Shown: positions 36,996 through 47,693, counted from the first letter of the stretch. The stretch is DNA of 64,000 nucleotides from Ilyomonas sp965214235 (GCA_965214235.1 CBDCBH010000002.1:372001-436000); one strand, 5' to 3'. The notes: generated by a model from the letters alone, not told the origin. Numbers and translations are program-made.

Positions 36996-38594
36996 ATGAG
37001 CGAGCAGTTTTTATGGTGGCGAACCGGCATTATTTACCAGGTGTATCCACGTTCATTTCAGGATAGTAATAACGATGGTGTTGGCGATTTAAAAGGCATT
37101 GCTTCGCGATTAAGTTATTTACAAGAGTTGGGTATTACCGCCATTTGGCTATCGCCTATTTACCCATCACCAATGAAAGATTTTGGCTACGATATTTCTG
37201 ATTATACCAACATTCATCCTTTGTTTGGCAACATGAACGACTTTACAGCTTTGTTGCAGGAAGTTCATGCCCGCAGCATGAAACTCATTCTCGATCTGGT
37301 TCCCAATCATACCTCCAACCAACATCCCTGGTTTATTGAATCAAGTGCATCAAAAACAAACCCTAAACGCGATTGGTACATCTGGCACGATGGCAAAGAA
37401 GATGGCAGCGCGCCAAACAATTGGCTGGCTACATTTGGCGGTACGGCATGGCAGCGGGACGAGAATACCAAGCAATATTATTACCATGCTTTTTTACCGG
37501 AGCAGCCCGATTTAAACTGGCGCAACCCCGAAGTGCAGCAAGCCATGTGTAATGTAATGCGCTTTTGGTTAGATAAAGGCGTGGATGGTTTTCGGGTAGA
37601 TGTGTTGTGGCATTTGATAAAAGATGCGCAGTTAAAAGATGAACCGGCTAACCCGAATTACCAGCCGCAGATGGCTACTTACGATCAGTTGTTACATATA
37701 TATTCCACTGATCAGCCCGAAGTGCAGGACATTGTAAAAGAGTTGCGCAGCGTGCTGGATGAATACAACGAGCGTATGATGATTGGCGAAATTTACCTGC
37801 CTGTTCACAAGCTGGTTGCGTACTACGGCACTCATAACGATGGCGCAAATTTGCCTTTTAATTTTCTGTTGCTTTCCCTGCCCTGGCAGGCAAATACCAT
37901 AGCTGCCGCCATTGACGAATACGAAGGTGCCTTGCCGCAAAATGGGCAGCCCAATTGGGTATTGGGCAACCACGATCAGCCACGCATTGCCAGCCGTGTG
38001 GGCTTGCAGCAGGCGCGCATTGCGGCAATGTTGTTGCTAACCTTGCGCGGAACGCCAACCATTTATTATGGCGATGAAATTGGTATGAGCGATGTGGCCA
38101 TTCCGTTTGACGAAGTGGTTGACCCGCAAGGTTTAAACATGCCCGGCAAACATTTAAGCCGCGACCCTGCACGCACGCCGATGCAGTGGAACAGCAGTAT
38201 GAATGCGGGTTTCAGCGAAGGCAAGCCCTGGCTTCGCCTGCATAAAACTTATCAGCGACAGAATGTGGAAGTAGAAAGTAGCAATCCTTACTCTATTCTT
38301 TCTTTATACAAAAAACTCATTGCTTTGCGACAGAAAGAACCTGCCTTCCACAGCGGCTCTTCCACACCTGTTTATTCCGATACGCAACTACTGGCTTATA
38401 AACGTGAAGCAGGCGGTGCTGATTCCTTTTTAATTGTGCTCAATCTCACACATCGCCCGGCATATTTTACACCTGCCAACTTTGTTTTTAGTGGTGAAGT
38501 GGTGGTTGCTTCATCACCGGAATTAGAAGGAAGTGTATTTCAAAACACCTTGAGCTTAGAAGGTGATGAAGGTGTGGTAGTGAGGTTGAAGTAA
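36996..38594 (+). CDS. Cytoplasmic GH13 alpha-glucosidase
   Basis: A 532-residue enzyme when started at the ATG at 36996 (MSEQFLWWRTGIIYQVYPRS); the frame is open further upstream but lacks family sequence there. GH13 conserved regions are in order: LDLVPNHTS, GFRVDVLWH with the nucleophile Asp (about residue 200), GEIYLP with the acid Glu, and VLGNHDQPR with the third acid. There is no signal peptide, so it acts in the cytoplasm on imported malto- or isomalto-oligosaccharides. It fits the oligo-1,6-glucosidase/alpha-glucosidase group; bond preference is not certain. Confidence 0.94.
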   Translation: MSEQFLWWRTGIIYQVYPRSFQDSNNDGVGDLKGIASRLSYLQELGITAIWLSPIYPSPMKDFGYDISDYTNIHPLFGNMNDFTALLQEVHARSMKLILDLVPNHTSNQHPWFIESSASKTNPKRDWYIWHDGKEDGSAPNNWLATFGGTAWQRDENTKQYYYHAFLPEQPDLNWRNPEVQQAMCNVMRFWLDKGVDGFRVDVLWHLIKDAQLKDEPANPNYQPQMATYDQLLHIYSTDQPEVQDIVKELRSVLDEYNERMMIGEIYLPVHKLVAYYGTHNDGANLPFNFLLLSLPWQANTIAAAIDEYEGALPQNGQPNWVLGNHDQPRIASRVGLQQARIAAMLLLTLRGTPTIYYGDEIGMSDVAIPFDEVVDPQGLNMPGKHLSRDPARTPMQWNSSMNAGFSEGKPWLRLHKTYQRQNVEVESSNPYSILSLYKKLIALRQKEPAFHSGSSTPVYSDTQLLAYKREAGGADSFLIVLNLTHRPAYFTPANFVFSGEVVVASSPELEGSVFQNTLSLEGDEGVVVRLK

Positions 38595-38750
38595 AGAATT
38601 ATTTTCTTTCATTTTATTTCTGCCATCGGTTCTTAAAAACAAAGCGCTATGATGAGATGAATAAGAAACTACCGCATCGTTTCAGTTGGGGTAGACGATC
38701 CTGAAACCTAAAATATTTTAAAAGAGTTTACGTTTAATAATACTGCTTCT

Positions 38751-39493
38751 CTATTTTCCTGTCAATCTCATTAAAAATTCATCTTTGCGCCTGATGGCAA
38801 CTTCAATTTCCGATCCGTCACTAATTATTACTATACCTTTAGTTTTGTTATAGCTTTTTACATAATTTAAATTTACTAAGTTCGAATGATGCACTCTGAA
38901 AAATTTTTTTTGTTAAGCAACTCTTCCATATCCTTAAGGGTTTTAGTAATCAGCTTTGGTTTTTCTGTTTTCTGCAGGTAGATATTTGTATAATTTCCAC
39001 TGGCTTCACATCTTATAATCTCATCTTCCACAATAATGTCTAAGCCGTCTTTCGTGCATACGGCTATATGCTTATTTGCATTATCTAAGTTCAGAAAAAG
39101 CATATCAATTTTTTTGCTGACATCTTCTTTAGAGATTTTTATTTTTAGTTTTTCAACTGCTAGTTTAAGATCTTCTGAATCAATGGGTTTCAATAAATAA
39201 TCTAACGCACTAACTTTTATAGCCTGTAATGCATAGCTATTATAAGCCGTAGTAAATATGACTTCAAAGTTTGTTGTAGAAACCTGTTGTAATAAATCGA
39301 AGCCTGTTTTATCATTAATTTCTACGTCCAAAAAAATAAGTTGTGGCTGATTTTGGTTGATAGATTTTATACCGTCTTCTATATTTTGAGCACTTGGTAA
39401 CAGATGAATAGTTTGTTTGCAGCAGATGTCAATTAAATGGGTAAGCCTGTCAATACAATGCTTCTCGTCGTCAATAATAATAGCTGTAATCAT
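38751..39493 (-). pseudogene. LytTR response regulator, broken by a homopolymer frameshift
   Basis: The receiver domain (DDEKHCIDRL, LIFLDVEI, FTTAYNSYALQAI, DYLLKPID) and the first half of a LytTR DNA-binding domain read to a stop at 38876. In the next frame the protein continues as FFRVHHSNLVNLNYVKSY to EFLMRLTGK with a stop at 38751. The break is an A8 run on the minus strand (38904-38911); nine A would restore the frame. A sequencing error, a real mutation or slippage are all possible. It is paired with the upstream kinase at 39507-41613, 13 bases away, an arrangement usual for LytS/LytTR-type systems. Confidence 0.88.
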
Positions 39494-39506
39494 TCTGACT
39501 TGTATT

Positions 39507-41613
39507 TTAAAAAGCAGTTTTAAGAGGTAGCGTTACTTTTGCGCGTGTGCCTTTTGTAAGGTTATACAATTCAACTTTTCCGTTAGCATTTTCGAGTTGA
39601 TTAATTATATCAATCCGCGCTCTGGTTATTTTAATGCCAAACGATTTTCGCTCCTCTTGCTCATTGCCATTTATTTGCATTCCTGTTTTCAAGCCTCTTC
39701 CGTTATCTTCTACCACACAATTTAGCATTTCGTCTTCTTTTTGTATCAGCACTGTTATTTTTCCTCCGTCCTGCATTGAAGTAAGACCATGCCTGATGCT
39801 GTTTTCTAAAAAAGGTTGTAACAAGAGGGGAGGAATCAGCGTATTTTCTGTATCTATATTTTCATCAACTTTTATTTCATAAGAAAATTTATGTTGCAGG
39901 CGCATAGCTTCCAGTTGCAGATAAAGCTCAAGAGTTTGTAACTCATTATCAAGTGTTATTTCTTTATGCTCGCTATTCTCTAATATACGGCGCATTAACT
40001 TGGCAAATTTGGTTGTAAAGTTCATAGCTGTTTGCGCTTCGCTCTTGTCTATATAATCGTTGATGGAGTTGAGCGAATTAAAAATAAAATGCGGGTTCAT
40101 CTGTGCACGAAGCGCTTTCATTTCTGTATCTGTAATCTGCGCCTGCAATTCCAATTCATGCTGTTTGGCTTTGGCGTCTCTTCTTTTTTTGTAAGCCATA
40201 AATACAAATAAGCCTGATGCTAATAAAACAATGGCTCCGGCTATTGTAGCATTGCGCAAGGTTTGTTGTTGCCTGATTTGCACACCTGCTAAGGCTTCTT
40301 TTTTATCATTTACTGCGGTAATTGAATCTTGCTTTTTATCAAACTGGTATTGCATTTCAAGCCGGGTAACCTGTTGCTTTTTAGCATCGTTTATCATACT
40401 GTCTTTACAAACGATAGATTGTTTATAAGCCTCCAATGCTTTTACATGATTGCCTTGTGCTTTATACGTATCGCTTATATCTGCCCATGCCGATTCTTCT
40501 TTTTCAATGGCTCCTATTTCTTTTGAAATAGAAAGACTTTTGTTTTGGTAATCTAACACAACAGAATAGCGATCTGCGGGACGAATATTTTTTTCTTTTA
40601 AAAGATCAGCAGAGCAATTCGTGTACACTTTAGCAAGCTCATCATAAGAACTGGCAAGATTAATTTTATCGCCTATTAAAGTTAATAAATCAATACTTTT
40701 TTCAAGATAAAAAAATGCTTCTTTGTAGTTGTGCAAATTGTTGTAGGCACTTCCCGTTAATAGCAGTAAAACAGACCGCACATTTTTTAAAATTATATTT
40801 ATCCGCTATTTGCAATCCCTGCAAGTAGTTGTCAATTGCCTTTTGCGGATGGTTCATGAAAAAATAAGCCTGACCGACAAAAGCATAGGCATTGCTCATA
40901 ATTAAATTATCACCTGCTTGTTTACTTATAGCCAAACATTTTTGCGCATATAACAAAGCCTGCGAATAATTATTTATTTGCCGGTACACTTCGCTCAAAT
41001 TGCCATATACAGTTGCCATATTAAGAGTAAGGTTCATCTTTTCAAAGATGTGCATGGCTTTCTGATAATATAGCAATGAATTATCAAAATCTGAAACGCC
41101 TTCATAAGCTAATGCCAGGTCGGAGTAGCACATGGAAAGCAAGTGCTCGCTATGCAGGTTGTTGAAAATGGCCTCGGCTGTTTTCTCGTAGTTAATGCTC
41201 TTAAGATAATCTGCTTTGTAAAAATAAATCACACCCAAAATCATATCACAGGTACCCAATCCTTTTTCATTTTTAAGACTTTGGCAAATGGGCAATGCAT
41301 AGTTGTACATGTATATAGCCGAATCGTATAAACCAGTAGTTATAAAATTACCTGCCTTGGCTGAATAAGCATCCGCTAATAATGGCTTTGAACCTAACTT
41401 TTTAGCAAGTACTATATTGCTGTTTGCCAGGGCTATGCCTTTAGAAGGATCAATACTATTATAAGCAAAAGAAAGTTTGTTTAAAAGGTTTAGCCTGGTT
41501 GTATCCTGCTTCGGATATTTTTTTAATGCGGTTAAAAAAGAATCGATATCGTGTTGCTGTGCATGAGAGTTTACTGCAATACAGATAAGAAGAAGAAGAA
41601 ATATTTTCTGCAT
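39507..41613 (-). pseudogene. TPR histidine kinase (LytS-like), broken by a homopolymer frameshift
   Basis: Two overlapping frames form one protein of about 700 residues. 40702-41613 gives the signal peptide and TPR repeats. 39507-40781 gives further TPRs, a membrane helix (ATIAGAIVLLASGLFVFMAY) and a His_kinase domain (RAQMNPHFIFNSLNSINDYI, LLLQPFLENSIRHGL, VEDNGRGLK). They join at a six-A run (40783-40788 on the plus strand); five A would give FKNVRSVLLLLTGSAY in one frame. It is the cognate sensor of the LytTR regulator just downstream, which has the same type of lesion. Confidence 0.88.
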
Positions 41614-41947
41614 AAAGGGTGTGTTTCGTGTTTGATTGTAAGTTCTGCAAAGGTGAATTTTTTTACAGTTATCAGCCTTTTTTCAGCAATAAATAAATCA
41701 ATCCGTGCAGTTAATCAATTGCACTGTCTTGTGTAACTTCCCTGTTTATATTTATATAATCAACAGCGAATAATAATCTGCACACTGTGGCTGCACCTAA
41801 AAGGCAAGAATAAACTGGACTAAAAATCATCTTAGAATGTATTTAAAGTAAAAAGAGTAACTAGGAAAGCGCATGGCAACATCTTATAAAATTAATATAA
41901 ATACGTACTTCTATTCAAAAATTTTATTATCAAATCAAAAATCAATT
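41614..41947. other. Intergenic region, no gene seen
   Basis: AT-rich, with no ORF of recognisable character. It must hold the promoters of the divergent kinase and the small porin-like gene. A near-consensus box (CACCTTTG on the minus strand at about 41650) could serve the kinase. Confidence 0.4.
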
Positions 41948-42247
41948 ATGAAAACAAAAACCATTCTTTCCGTGCTTTTTCTTTCGGTAACATCAATCAT
42001 TTCTCATGCGCAACAAGCTTTTCAAAAAGGAGATAATGTAGTAGCAAAGTTAGACCTGTATGGCTGGGTAATGCTTTCGTGCAATTTTCTTAAATTCAGC
42101 AATACTGCCTGCAAATCTGACGGTAGCGATGCAGGCTTAACGGCTTATGTTGGCGGGCATTATTTTTTTACAAACAACATTGCAGCTTTTGCCGAATTGG
42201 GTTACGGCGTTTCGTATCTGACACTGGGCGCAGCGCTAAAGTTTTAA
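41948..42247 (+). CDS. Shortened porin-like exported protein
   Basis: A 99-residue protein from the ATG at 41948 with a clear signal peptide (ends SIISHAQ). After QAFQKGDNVV it passes quickly into the last strands of an outer-membrane beta barrel (YVGGHYFFTNNIAAFAELGYG, then LTLGAALKF). Full-length relatives are usually about 170-200 residues, so the middle strands appear to be missing while the frame is kept. It is probably a non-functional internal-deletion product. Confidence 0.6.
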   Translation: MKTKTILSVLFLSVTSIISHAQQAFQKGDNVVAKLDLYGWVMLSCNFLKFSNTACKSDGSDAGLTAYVGGHYFFTNNIAAFAELGYGVSYLTLGAALKF

Positions 42248-42577
42248 ATGAAAAAAAGCTATTTAATGAGCTAAGAAAGTAAGTTTTTTTATTTTATAAA
42301 ATTCCATTTATTTTTAGCAACGAAAGGTTATCATTCATAAGCAGTTTAAAGAGTTAGTTACCCATTTTTCTACAGGATATAATTTAATAGCAAGTTTTCA
42401 GAATCCCGTCTTAGTTAGGCAGTTATCGGTTGGTTCATAGCAAAAACTTATTTCTTCGATACTACAGCAGTTTACAAAGGTAATTAATTTAATGAAAATT
42501 ATATGCTTTGAATATTTAGGTAAATGCCATCTGCAACTTTCTTTCTCATTATAATTAACCATTTCAAAACCACCATT
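42248..42577. other. Intergenic region, no gene seen
   Basis: AT-rich with no ORF or strong hairpin. It separates the shortened porin-like gene from the CsgG-like gene. Confidence 0.4.
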
Positions 42578-44206
42578 ATGCTTAAATTTTTCTCATCCGC
42601 CTTTTTGTTTTTCCTGTTTGCAAGTAGTCTATTAGCTCAAACAAAAGTTGAAAATGTAAAGGAAATTTGCACAGGATTGCAAAAGTCAGAAAAGCCTCTT
42701 GTTGCGGTCATGCCATTTGAAGTGAGTGTTCAAGGAACAGGTTCAGCAGTTGGCACAGGTTTACCAGACATGCTAATGAATGCTCTATTAAATACCGGAT
42801 GTTTCAGGGTAGTGGAACGAGCCAGACTGAATGATATTATGAAAGAGCAAAATTTAGGTATCTCCGGTGCTGGAGATGAATCTTCCTTTGCAAGTGTTGG
42901 TAAGTTAATGGGTGCACAAATAATGGTATTTGGAACCATCACCGAGTTTAATGAAAACGTAGGTGGAGGTGGTGTTGGCGGAATATTACGAAGGGTGCCT
43001 GGGGTAGGTGGTATCGGCTATAGAAAATCTCATATCGGCTATACCTTACGTTTTGTTGATCCATCTACCGGAGAGTTATTAGCCAGCAAAGCTTTCAACA
43101 AAGAAAAAACAGCCGTGGGTGCTGCAGGGGGCGGATTGTTTAGTGGAGGAATTGCAGGCGGCGGATTTTACAGTAGCAAATCCATGCAGCAGGCAGTAGA
43201 TGAATCGCTGATTGAAGCAACCGAATATATGAGCCAAAACAAAAGCTCTTACATGAGTGCAGTTGGTAACAACAATAACAGCACTTCCACAACTTCCAGT
43301 AACAGCACTAGCAGCACTATAAATAAATCTAATTGCGCTTTGCTAAATGCCGCAAAAAAACCGAAAGTAATGGTGATAATACCTGAAGAGCATGTAACAG
43401 GCGCAGGCAGCCATTACGATCCAGCAAGGTATTCAAGGATTTCAATTGACATTAACATGTACAGACCCAATAATTTTAGCCAATATGAAGCCATGCCGCC
43501 AACGCAGGCGGGTGAAACTGAAATTGCAAGAAAGTTGTTAGAAGCCGGCTTTAGTTTGGTAGATGAAAGACAGTTTACTAAATTAAAAGATGATAAAACA
43601 TTGCAGGATGCTTTCGATAATCCTTCTGATGCATCTAAAGTGGCAGCCCGTTTTGGAGCCGATATTCTAATCGTAGGCGAAGCTTTTAGTGAGTATTCAC
43701 ATAATCAAAACAACATGTCATCCTGCCGCGCAAGGATAGAAGTGAAAGCCGTGATGGCAGGCAATGCGGAAATGCTGGCTACCAACTCATTCAATGGTTC
43801 GGGATTAGATGCTACCGAAATCATCGCCGGAAAAGATGCCATTGCTAAAGCCGGTACCAAGATCGCCGATTATTTTATCGCACAGCTTTGTTCTAAAAGC
43901 GATGACATCATTGCCCAAATGGGCAAGCAAAAAAGCAAAGGCGGCGGAGAAGGCAATACCGAAACAGACATTCAATTCAACAATATTGATTATAGCACAG
44001 CTTCTACAGTAGCCGATATAATGAAATCTGCAAAAGGCGTAACTAATGTTGAGAAACTTTCTTTTTCAAACAAGGTTGCCAAATTTAAAGTGATGCATTC
44101 CGGCGATACGGATTCATTCATTCAAAGTATTGTAAAGAATAAAATGAATGTAAATCTTGATGTAGTAAGTGTGGAAGAAAACTTTGCTAATATAGATGTG
44201 AAGTAA
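42578..44206 (+). CDS. CsgG-like exported protein
   Basis: A 542-residue protein from the ATG at 42578 (MLKFFSSAFLFFLFASSLLAQ, signal peptide without a clear lipobox). Residues about 30-230 are a CsgG/HfaB-type domain (LVAVMPFEVS, LLNTGCFRVVERARLNDIMKEQN, LMGAQIMVFGTITEF, then glycine-rich blocks and YTLRFVDPSTGELLASKAF). A Ser/Thr/Asn linker leads to a second alpha/beta domain (PKVMVIIPEEHV, AARFGADILIVGEAFSE), like the FlgT-middle fold. CsgG is the curli secretion pore in other bacteria, but no CsgE/F or curlin gene is seen nearby. The beta-helix protein 107 bases downstream could be a partner. Confidence 0.82.
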   Translation: MLKFFSSAFLFFLFASSLLAQTKVENVKEICTGLQKSEKPLVAVMPFEVSVQGTGSAVGTGLPDMLMNALLNTGCFRVVERARLNDIMKEQNLGISGAGDESSFASVGKLMGAQIMVFGTITEFNENVGGGGVGGILRRVPGVGGIGYRKSHIGYTLRFVDPSTGELLASKAFNKEKTAVGAAGGGLFSGGIAGGGFYSSKSMQQAVDESLIEATEYMSQNKSSYMSAVGNNNNSTSTTSSNSTSSTINKSNCALLNAAKKPKVMVIIPEEHVTGAGSHYDPARYSRISIDINMYRPNNFSQYEAMPPTQAGETEIARKLLEAGFSLVDERQFTKLKDDKTLQDAFDNPSDASKVAARFGADILIVGEAFSEYSHNQNNMSSCRARIEVKAVMAGNAEMLATNSFNGSGLDATEIIAGKDAIAKAGTKIADYFIAQLCSKSDDIIAQMGKQKSKGGGEGNTETDIQFNNIDYSTASTVADIMKSAKGVTNVEKLSFSNKVAKFKVMHSGDTDSFIQSIVKNKMNVNLDVVSVEENFANIDVK

Positions 44207-44313
44207 CATCTTACTCCTATAAAAGTAAAATAACACCATTAACATCCTTCTTTTCTCAACCCTTTCCTTTTCTTATACTCGTCTTTTCTCTAATCAATAT
44301 AAAAACAAAAACC

Positions 44314-45130
44314 ATGAAAAATTTCTATTCTCATTCAATCAGCAAAAATCTCCTGATTTGTTTGTTAAGCTTTATTTGTGTAGGTAAGTTGTGGGCGCAA
44401 ACGAATGTAAGCGGTAATCAAAGTGGTACTTGGACAAAAGCAAATAGTCCTTATGTAATTACAGGTAATATAACAATATCGGTTGGGCAAACACTTACTA
44501 TTGATGCTGGTGTTACGGTCAATTTTACAAATGGAAGTAGTAACACAAGCCAGTTTATCGTACAAGGCACTTTAAAAGCACAAGGTACTATTACAGATAG
44601 CATTTATTTTACTGGGCTTGGTTTAGGGCAATATCAACAGGCAGGACCAATAAATATTCAAGCTTCAAGTATTAAATCAATATTGCAATATGTGAAAATA
44701 AATGGAATTGGATATTATTATAACTCTGATTATACACCTGCAGTTATTGTAAGTTCCAGTTTTTGCAGTATTGAAAATTGTACGTTTCAAAACATGAATG
44801 GTTCAGCATTGCAAATAGACCAAAGCACGCCAACAATAAATGCAAACACATTTTCAAATACGGGACTTGATATTATTGCAGACCTTGATAAATTGCAATA
44901 TCTTACTAACAATAATCCTCTAAAAATTGGTTTAACGCATCAGCTTGATATGTCAAATACAAGGGATACGCTTAAACCAAGTAACACATATTATAAGCTA
45001 TTAGCTAATCAAACGATTCCTCTAAGCAAAATACTTATCATCCAACCAGGCACTGTTTTACAATTCACGAATGGCAACAATACAATTAGCCAGCTTGATG
45101 TACAAGGCACTTTATTAGCACAGGGTACTA
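44314..45130 (+). pseudogene. Secreted right-handed beta-helix protein, cut by an IS element
   Basis: About 272 native residues with a signal peptide (ends VGKLWAQ) and parallel beta-helix repeats. QGTLKAQGTITDSIYFTG and QFTNGNNTISQLDVQGTLLAQGT are two copies of one repeat unit, showing a modular protein that must once have been longer. The frame enters the IS at 45131 and stops after the added codons RLC at 45141. Sequence beyond the IS does not resume the repeat, so the C-terminal part seems deleted. The low GC content contrasts with the housekeeping neighbours. Confidence 0.8.
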
Positions 45131-45979
45131 GGTTGTGTTGACATCTATAGATTTAGGTTGATAAAAGTGGCAGCCAGCAAAGAAAGTGAGAGGAAGGAAA
45201 GAGTCGTTTTTTCATAGCGTGTAGCGATTTTACGATACTGTTTGAGTTTGTTAATTGTCCGTTCAATGACGTTTCTTTGTTTATAAGCGATGTAGTCCAT
45301 ATCTCTTTGCTGTAACCGGCTTCTCTTTGGTGGTATGACAGCCTCAATGCCTTCACTGTCCAGATAATGCAGAAGCCAGTCTGCATCGTATGCTTTGTCG
45401 GCTATTACTCTTTCCGGCTTCATTGCCCCCATCAGATCCAAAGACGCTTTTACATCTGCCCTTTGTCCGCCTGTTAGTACCATCGCTTTAATTCTTCCCT
45501 TCTCATCTGTGCTTAAGTGAATCTTTGTTGTCAGTCCACCTCTCGACCTGCCAATTGCCTGATCATCCACTTTGCCTGTTTCCTTATTTTTTTAAAGCAC
45601 CGGCTGCATGCTGGTGTACTCTAACAGCGGTTGAGTCAATGAGCAGCGTTTTGACATCTTTGTCTGCCAAGTCTTTGAATATCTTTTGCCATATACCTGC
45701 CTTAGCCCATCTTCTGAAACGCACATAAACCGTGTTCCAGTTGCCGAACCGCTCCGGCAGGTCCCGCCAGGGAATGCCGCATTTGGCTACATACATGACT
45801 GCATTAATAAACAAACGGTTATCAGTCATTCTGCCCTGATAACCGGGCTGGCAAGGCAGCTTCTCTTTAATCGCTTCCCATTGCTCTTCACTTATCTCAT
45901 AACGTCTCATCCGCTCGTTTCTTTCTCCTCCTAAACAACTGTACCAATTCTATCATTACCTTCAGATGTCAACACGCTC
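45131..45979. mobile_element. IS5-family insertion sequence (IS427-like group)
   Basis: About 849 bases. The ends share an inverted repeat with the core GTGTTGACATCT (45135-45146 and its complement at 45964-45975). A TA dinucleotide on both sides (45129-45130 and 45980-45981) is compatible with the short target duplication of this group. It carries one transposase in two overlapping frames. It interrupts the beta-helix gene. Confidence 0.88.
45145..45910 (-). CDS. IS5-family transposase made by -1 frameshifting
   Basis: The first frame (45584-45910, 108 residues) has the N-terminal helix-turn-helix-like part and the first catalytic Asp in LLIDSTAVRVHQHAAGA. The second (45145-45570, 141 residues) has the second Asp in VIADKAYDADWL and the Glu in RNVIERTINKLKQYRKIATRYEK, completing the DDE triad. 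The frames join at a slippery A AAA AAA run (minus strand, 45593-45587), just before the stop of frame one. This is the usual -1 frameshift signal in this IS group, so the enzyme is probably functional rather than broken. Confidence 0.9.
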
Positions 45980-46059
45980 TAAGGGAATTACTGAATCATT
46001 GAGATTATACCAATATTCTTTGATGAGTTTATATTGATTTTTTATTTCTCCATTCTGAG

Positions 46060-47493
46060 TTAGAAGATACTCCAGTCCGTCTTCTTTCCATTCTGACCAT
46101 TTTTCTTTATTGCTGTATCGTATGTAATGTAAATACCGTTCAAGTCAATTACCATCACATCAAAAATATATTCTGATTTTAATTGTAAAAGGTGCTTGGC
46201 TACTTTATGATTACAATCTGGGAAAGAACTAAGAACAAATTTTTCTATAAATATTATTCTATTGCGTTGTCTTAAATGAATAATTACTTGAACAGAATTT
46301 TGGCCTATCTCGTCAATTTGTTCCATGTCAAGATTCTTCACTTCTTCAAGTATTTCATCTTTCCGCTCTATCACTTCACCCCTTTCATTTTCCACCGCAC
46401 AATCTCTGTTATTCGTATGAATACCATCTAATCTCCATTCATGTTCTTTAGTTATTAAGCCATGCGTTTTCCATAGCTTAGCATTATCTAAAATAATTGC
46501 GTTTGAGCCATCCTCTTTTACTCTTAATGCCCTTCCAACCATTTGCAAATACAAAGTCAAAGATTTAGTAGGTCTGGCAAGCTGTACAACAGATATTGAC
46601 GGACAATCAAAGCCTTCTGTAAAGACTGTAACATTAGAAAGAATTTTAAGCTTTCCACTTTTGTAATCGTTGATTGTTTTTTCTCTTTCTTCTTTACAAG
46701 TATCACACGTAATAGATTTAGCTGTAAATCCGGCTGCTTTGAAACGTTCGACTATATTTTCAGAATGTTCTTTGTTTACAGCGAATATTATTGATTGTTT
46801 GTTTTCACCTTATTTTATATAGCTTTCAATCAAATCAGACATGATTTTATCTTCTGACATAAGTAAACTTAAGTCATGCTCATTGTAATCATTAGTCACT
46901 TTATTGATTTTAATTTTAGAAAAATCAGGCGATGAAGTTGCCCAGTGTTTAAACCCAGCCAGATAATCTTTTTCAATAAACTGCTTAATAGACCATGATT
47001 TAACTAAGATGTCAAAATTGTCAGAAAATCCTTGCCCATTTAATCTGCATGGAGTGGCAGTAACACCTAATAATTTTACGGATTGATTTTTATAATGCTC
47101 AAGTATTGTTTGATAAGTTTTCGCTTTTGCATGATGTGCTTCATCAACCACAATCAGAGAAACATTTTTTGGATAATAAGATGATCCTCTTCTCATTAAA
47201 GTAGCAATAGAAGCTACCTGAACCTGATTGTTTGGATTGTAATAACCTTCGTCACCTGACAATATAAGTGAAGCATTTAGGCTGCACTTTTTAAGCAAGC
47301 GTTCATGTATTTGTTTTACTAATTCCTTTCTGTGTACCAGTATTAGTTTTCTATTTGGCTGCTTTTTAATGATTTCACAGAATACTTCAGTCTTACCTGT
47401 TCCTGTTGGCATTTGCAACATAACCCGATCATGAGTTTCAAATGCCTTCATAACATTATCTATAGCTTGTTGCTGATAGTCTCGTAAATTCAT
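46060..47493 (-). pseudogene. DEAD/DEAH-box helicase with a single nonsense codon
   Basis: An SF2 helicase of about 477 codons from the ATG at 47493 (MNLRDYQQQAIDNVMKAF). Motif I is MPTGTGKTEVF, motif II VDEAHHAKAK, motif III GVTATPCRLNG; lobe two has FTEGFDCPSISVVQLARPT and YLQMVGRALR. A TAA at 46810-46812 interrupts SYIK and GENKQSIIFAVNKEHSE; the frame is open on both sides. Without the stop it would be complete. The family acts in DNA or RNA remodelling, often in mobile or defence loci. It is preceded by a small ORF whose stop is two bases upstream. Confidence 0.87.
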
Positions 47494-47495
47494 TG

Positions 47496-47693
47496 TCAAT
47501 GTGGATTTTCTAAATTATCGATAGAACTTTCTATATACTGTTCTACCGCTTTTAAATAATCCTCATCCGTTGCATTTATAATCTGAACATAAAGTAAGTC
47601 CTCAACATATTCGTGTTCCAGATTATAAAATTTCATTGTAAGCTCGTATAAATAGCTTAATCTCTTTATAAGCTTCTTTTTATCTTCTTCCAT
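47496..47693 (-). CDS. Small acidic hypothetical protein coupled to the helicase
   Basis: A 65-residue, mostly helical, highly charged protein (MEEDKKKLIKRLSYLYELTM, then YLKAVEQYIESSIDNLE). Its stop is two bases before the helicase ATG, so the two form one operon. No family recognised. It could be a helicase accessory or the remaining half of a small two-gene module. Confidence 0.5.
   Translation of the reverse strand: MEEDKKKLIKRLSYLYELTMKFYNLEHEYVEDLLYVQIINATDEDYLKAVEQYIESSIDNLENPH

Noticed and set aside
36632..37066. Plus-strand 144-residue ORF before the GH13 gene
   Set aside because: It overlaps the complement of the 89-residue minus-strand gene and the GH13 start in another frame; no coding features.
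38876..39493. A naturally short LytTR regulator
   Set aside because: The missing half of the LytTR domain continues directly in the next frame after an A-run, so this is a frameshift rather than a short form.
45525..45934. Plus-strand ORFs inside the insertion sequence
   Set aside because: Antisense to the transposase, which has a full DDE triad.
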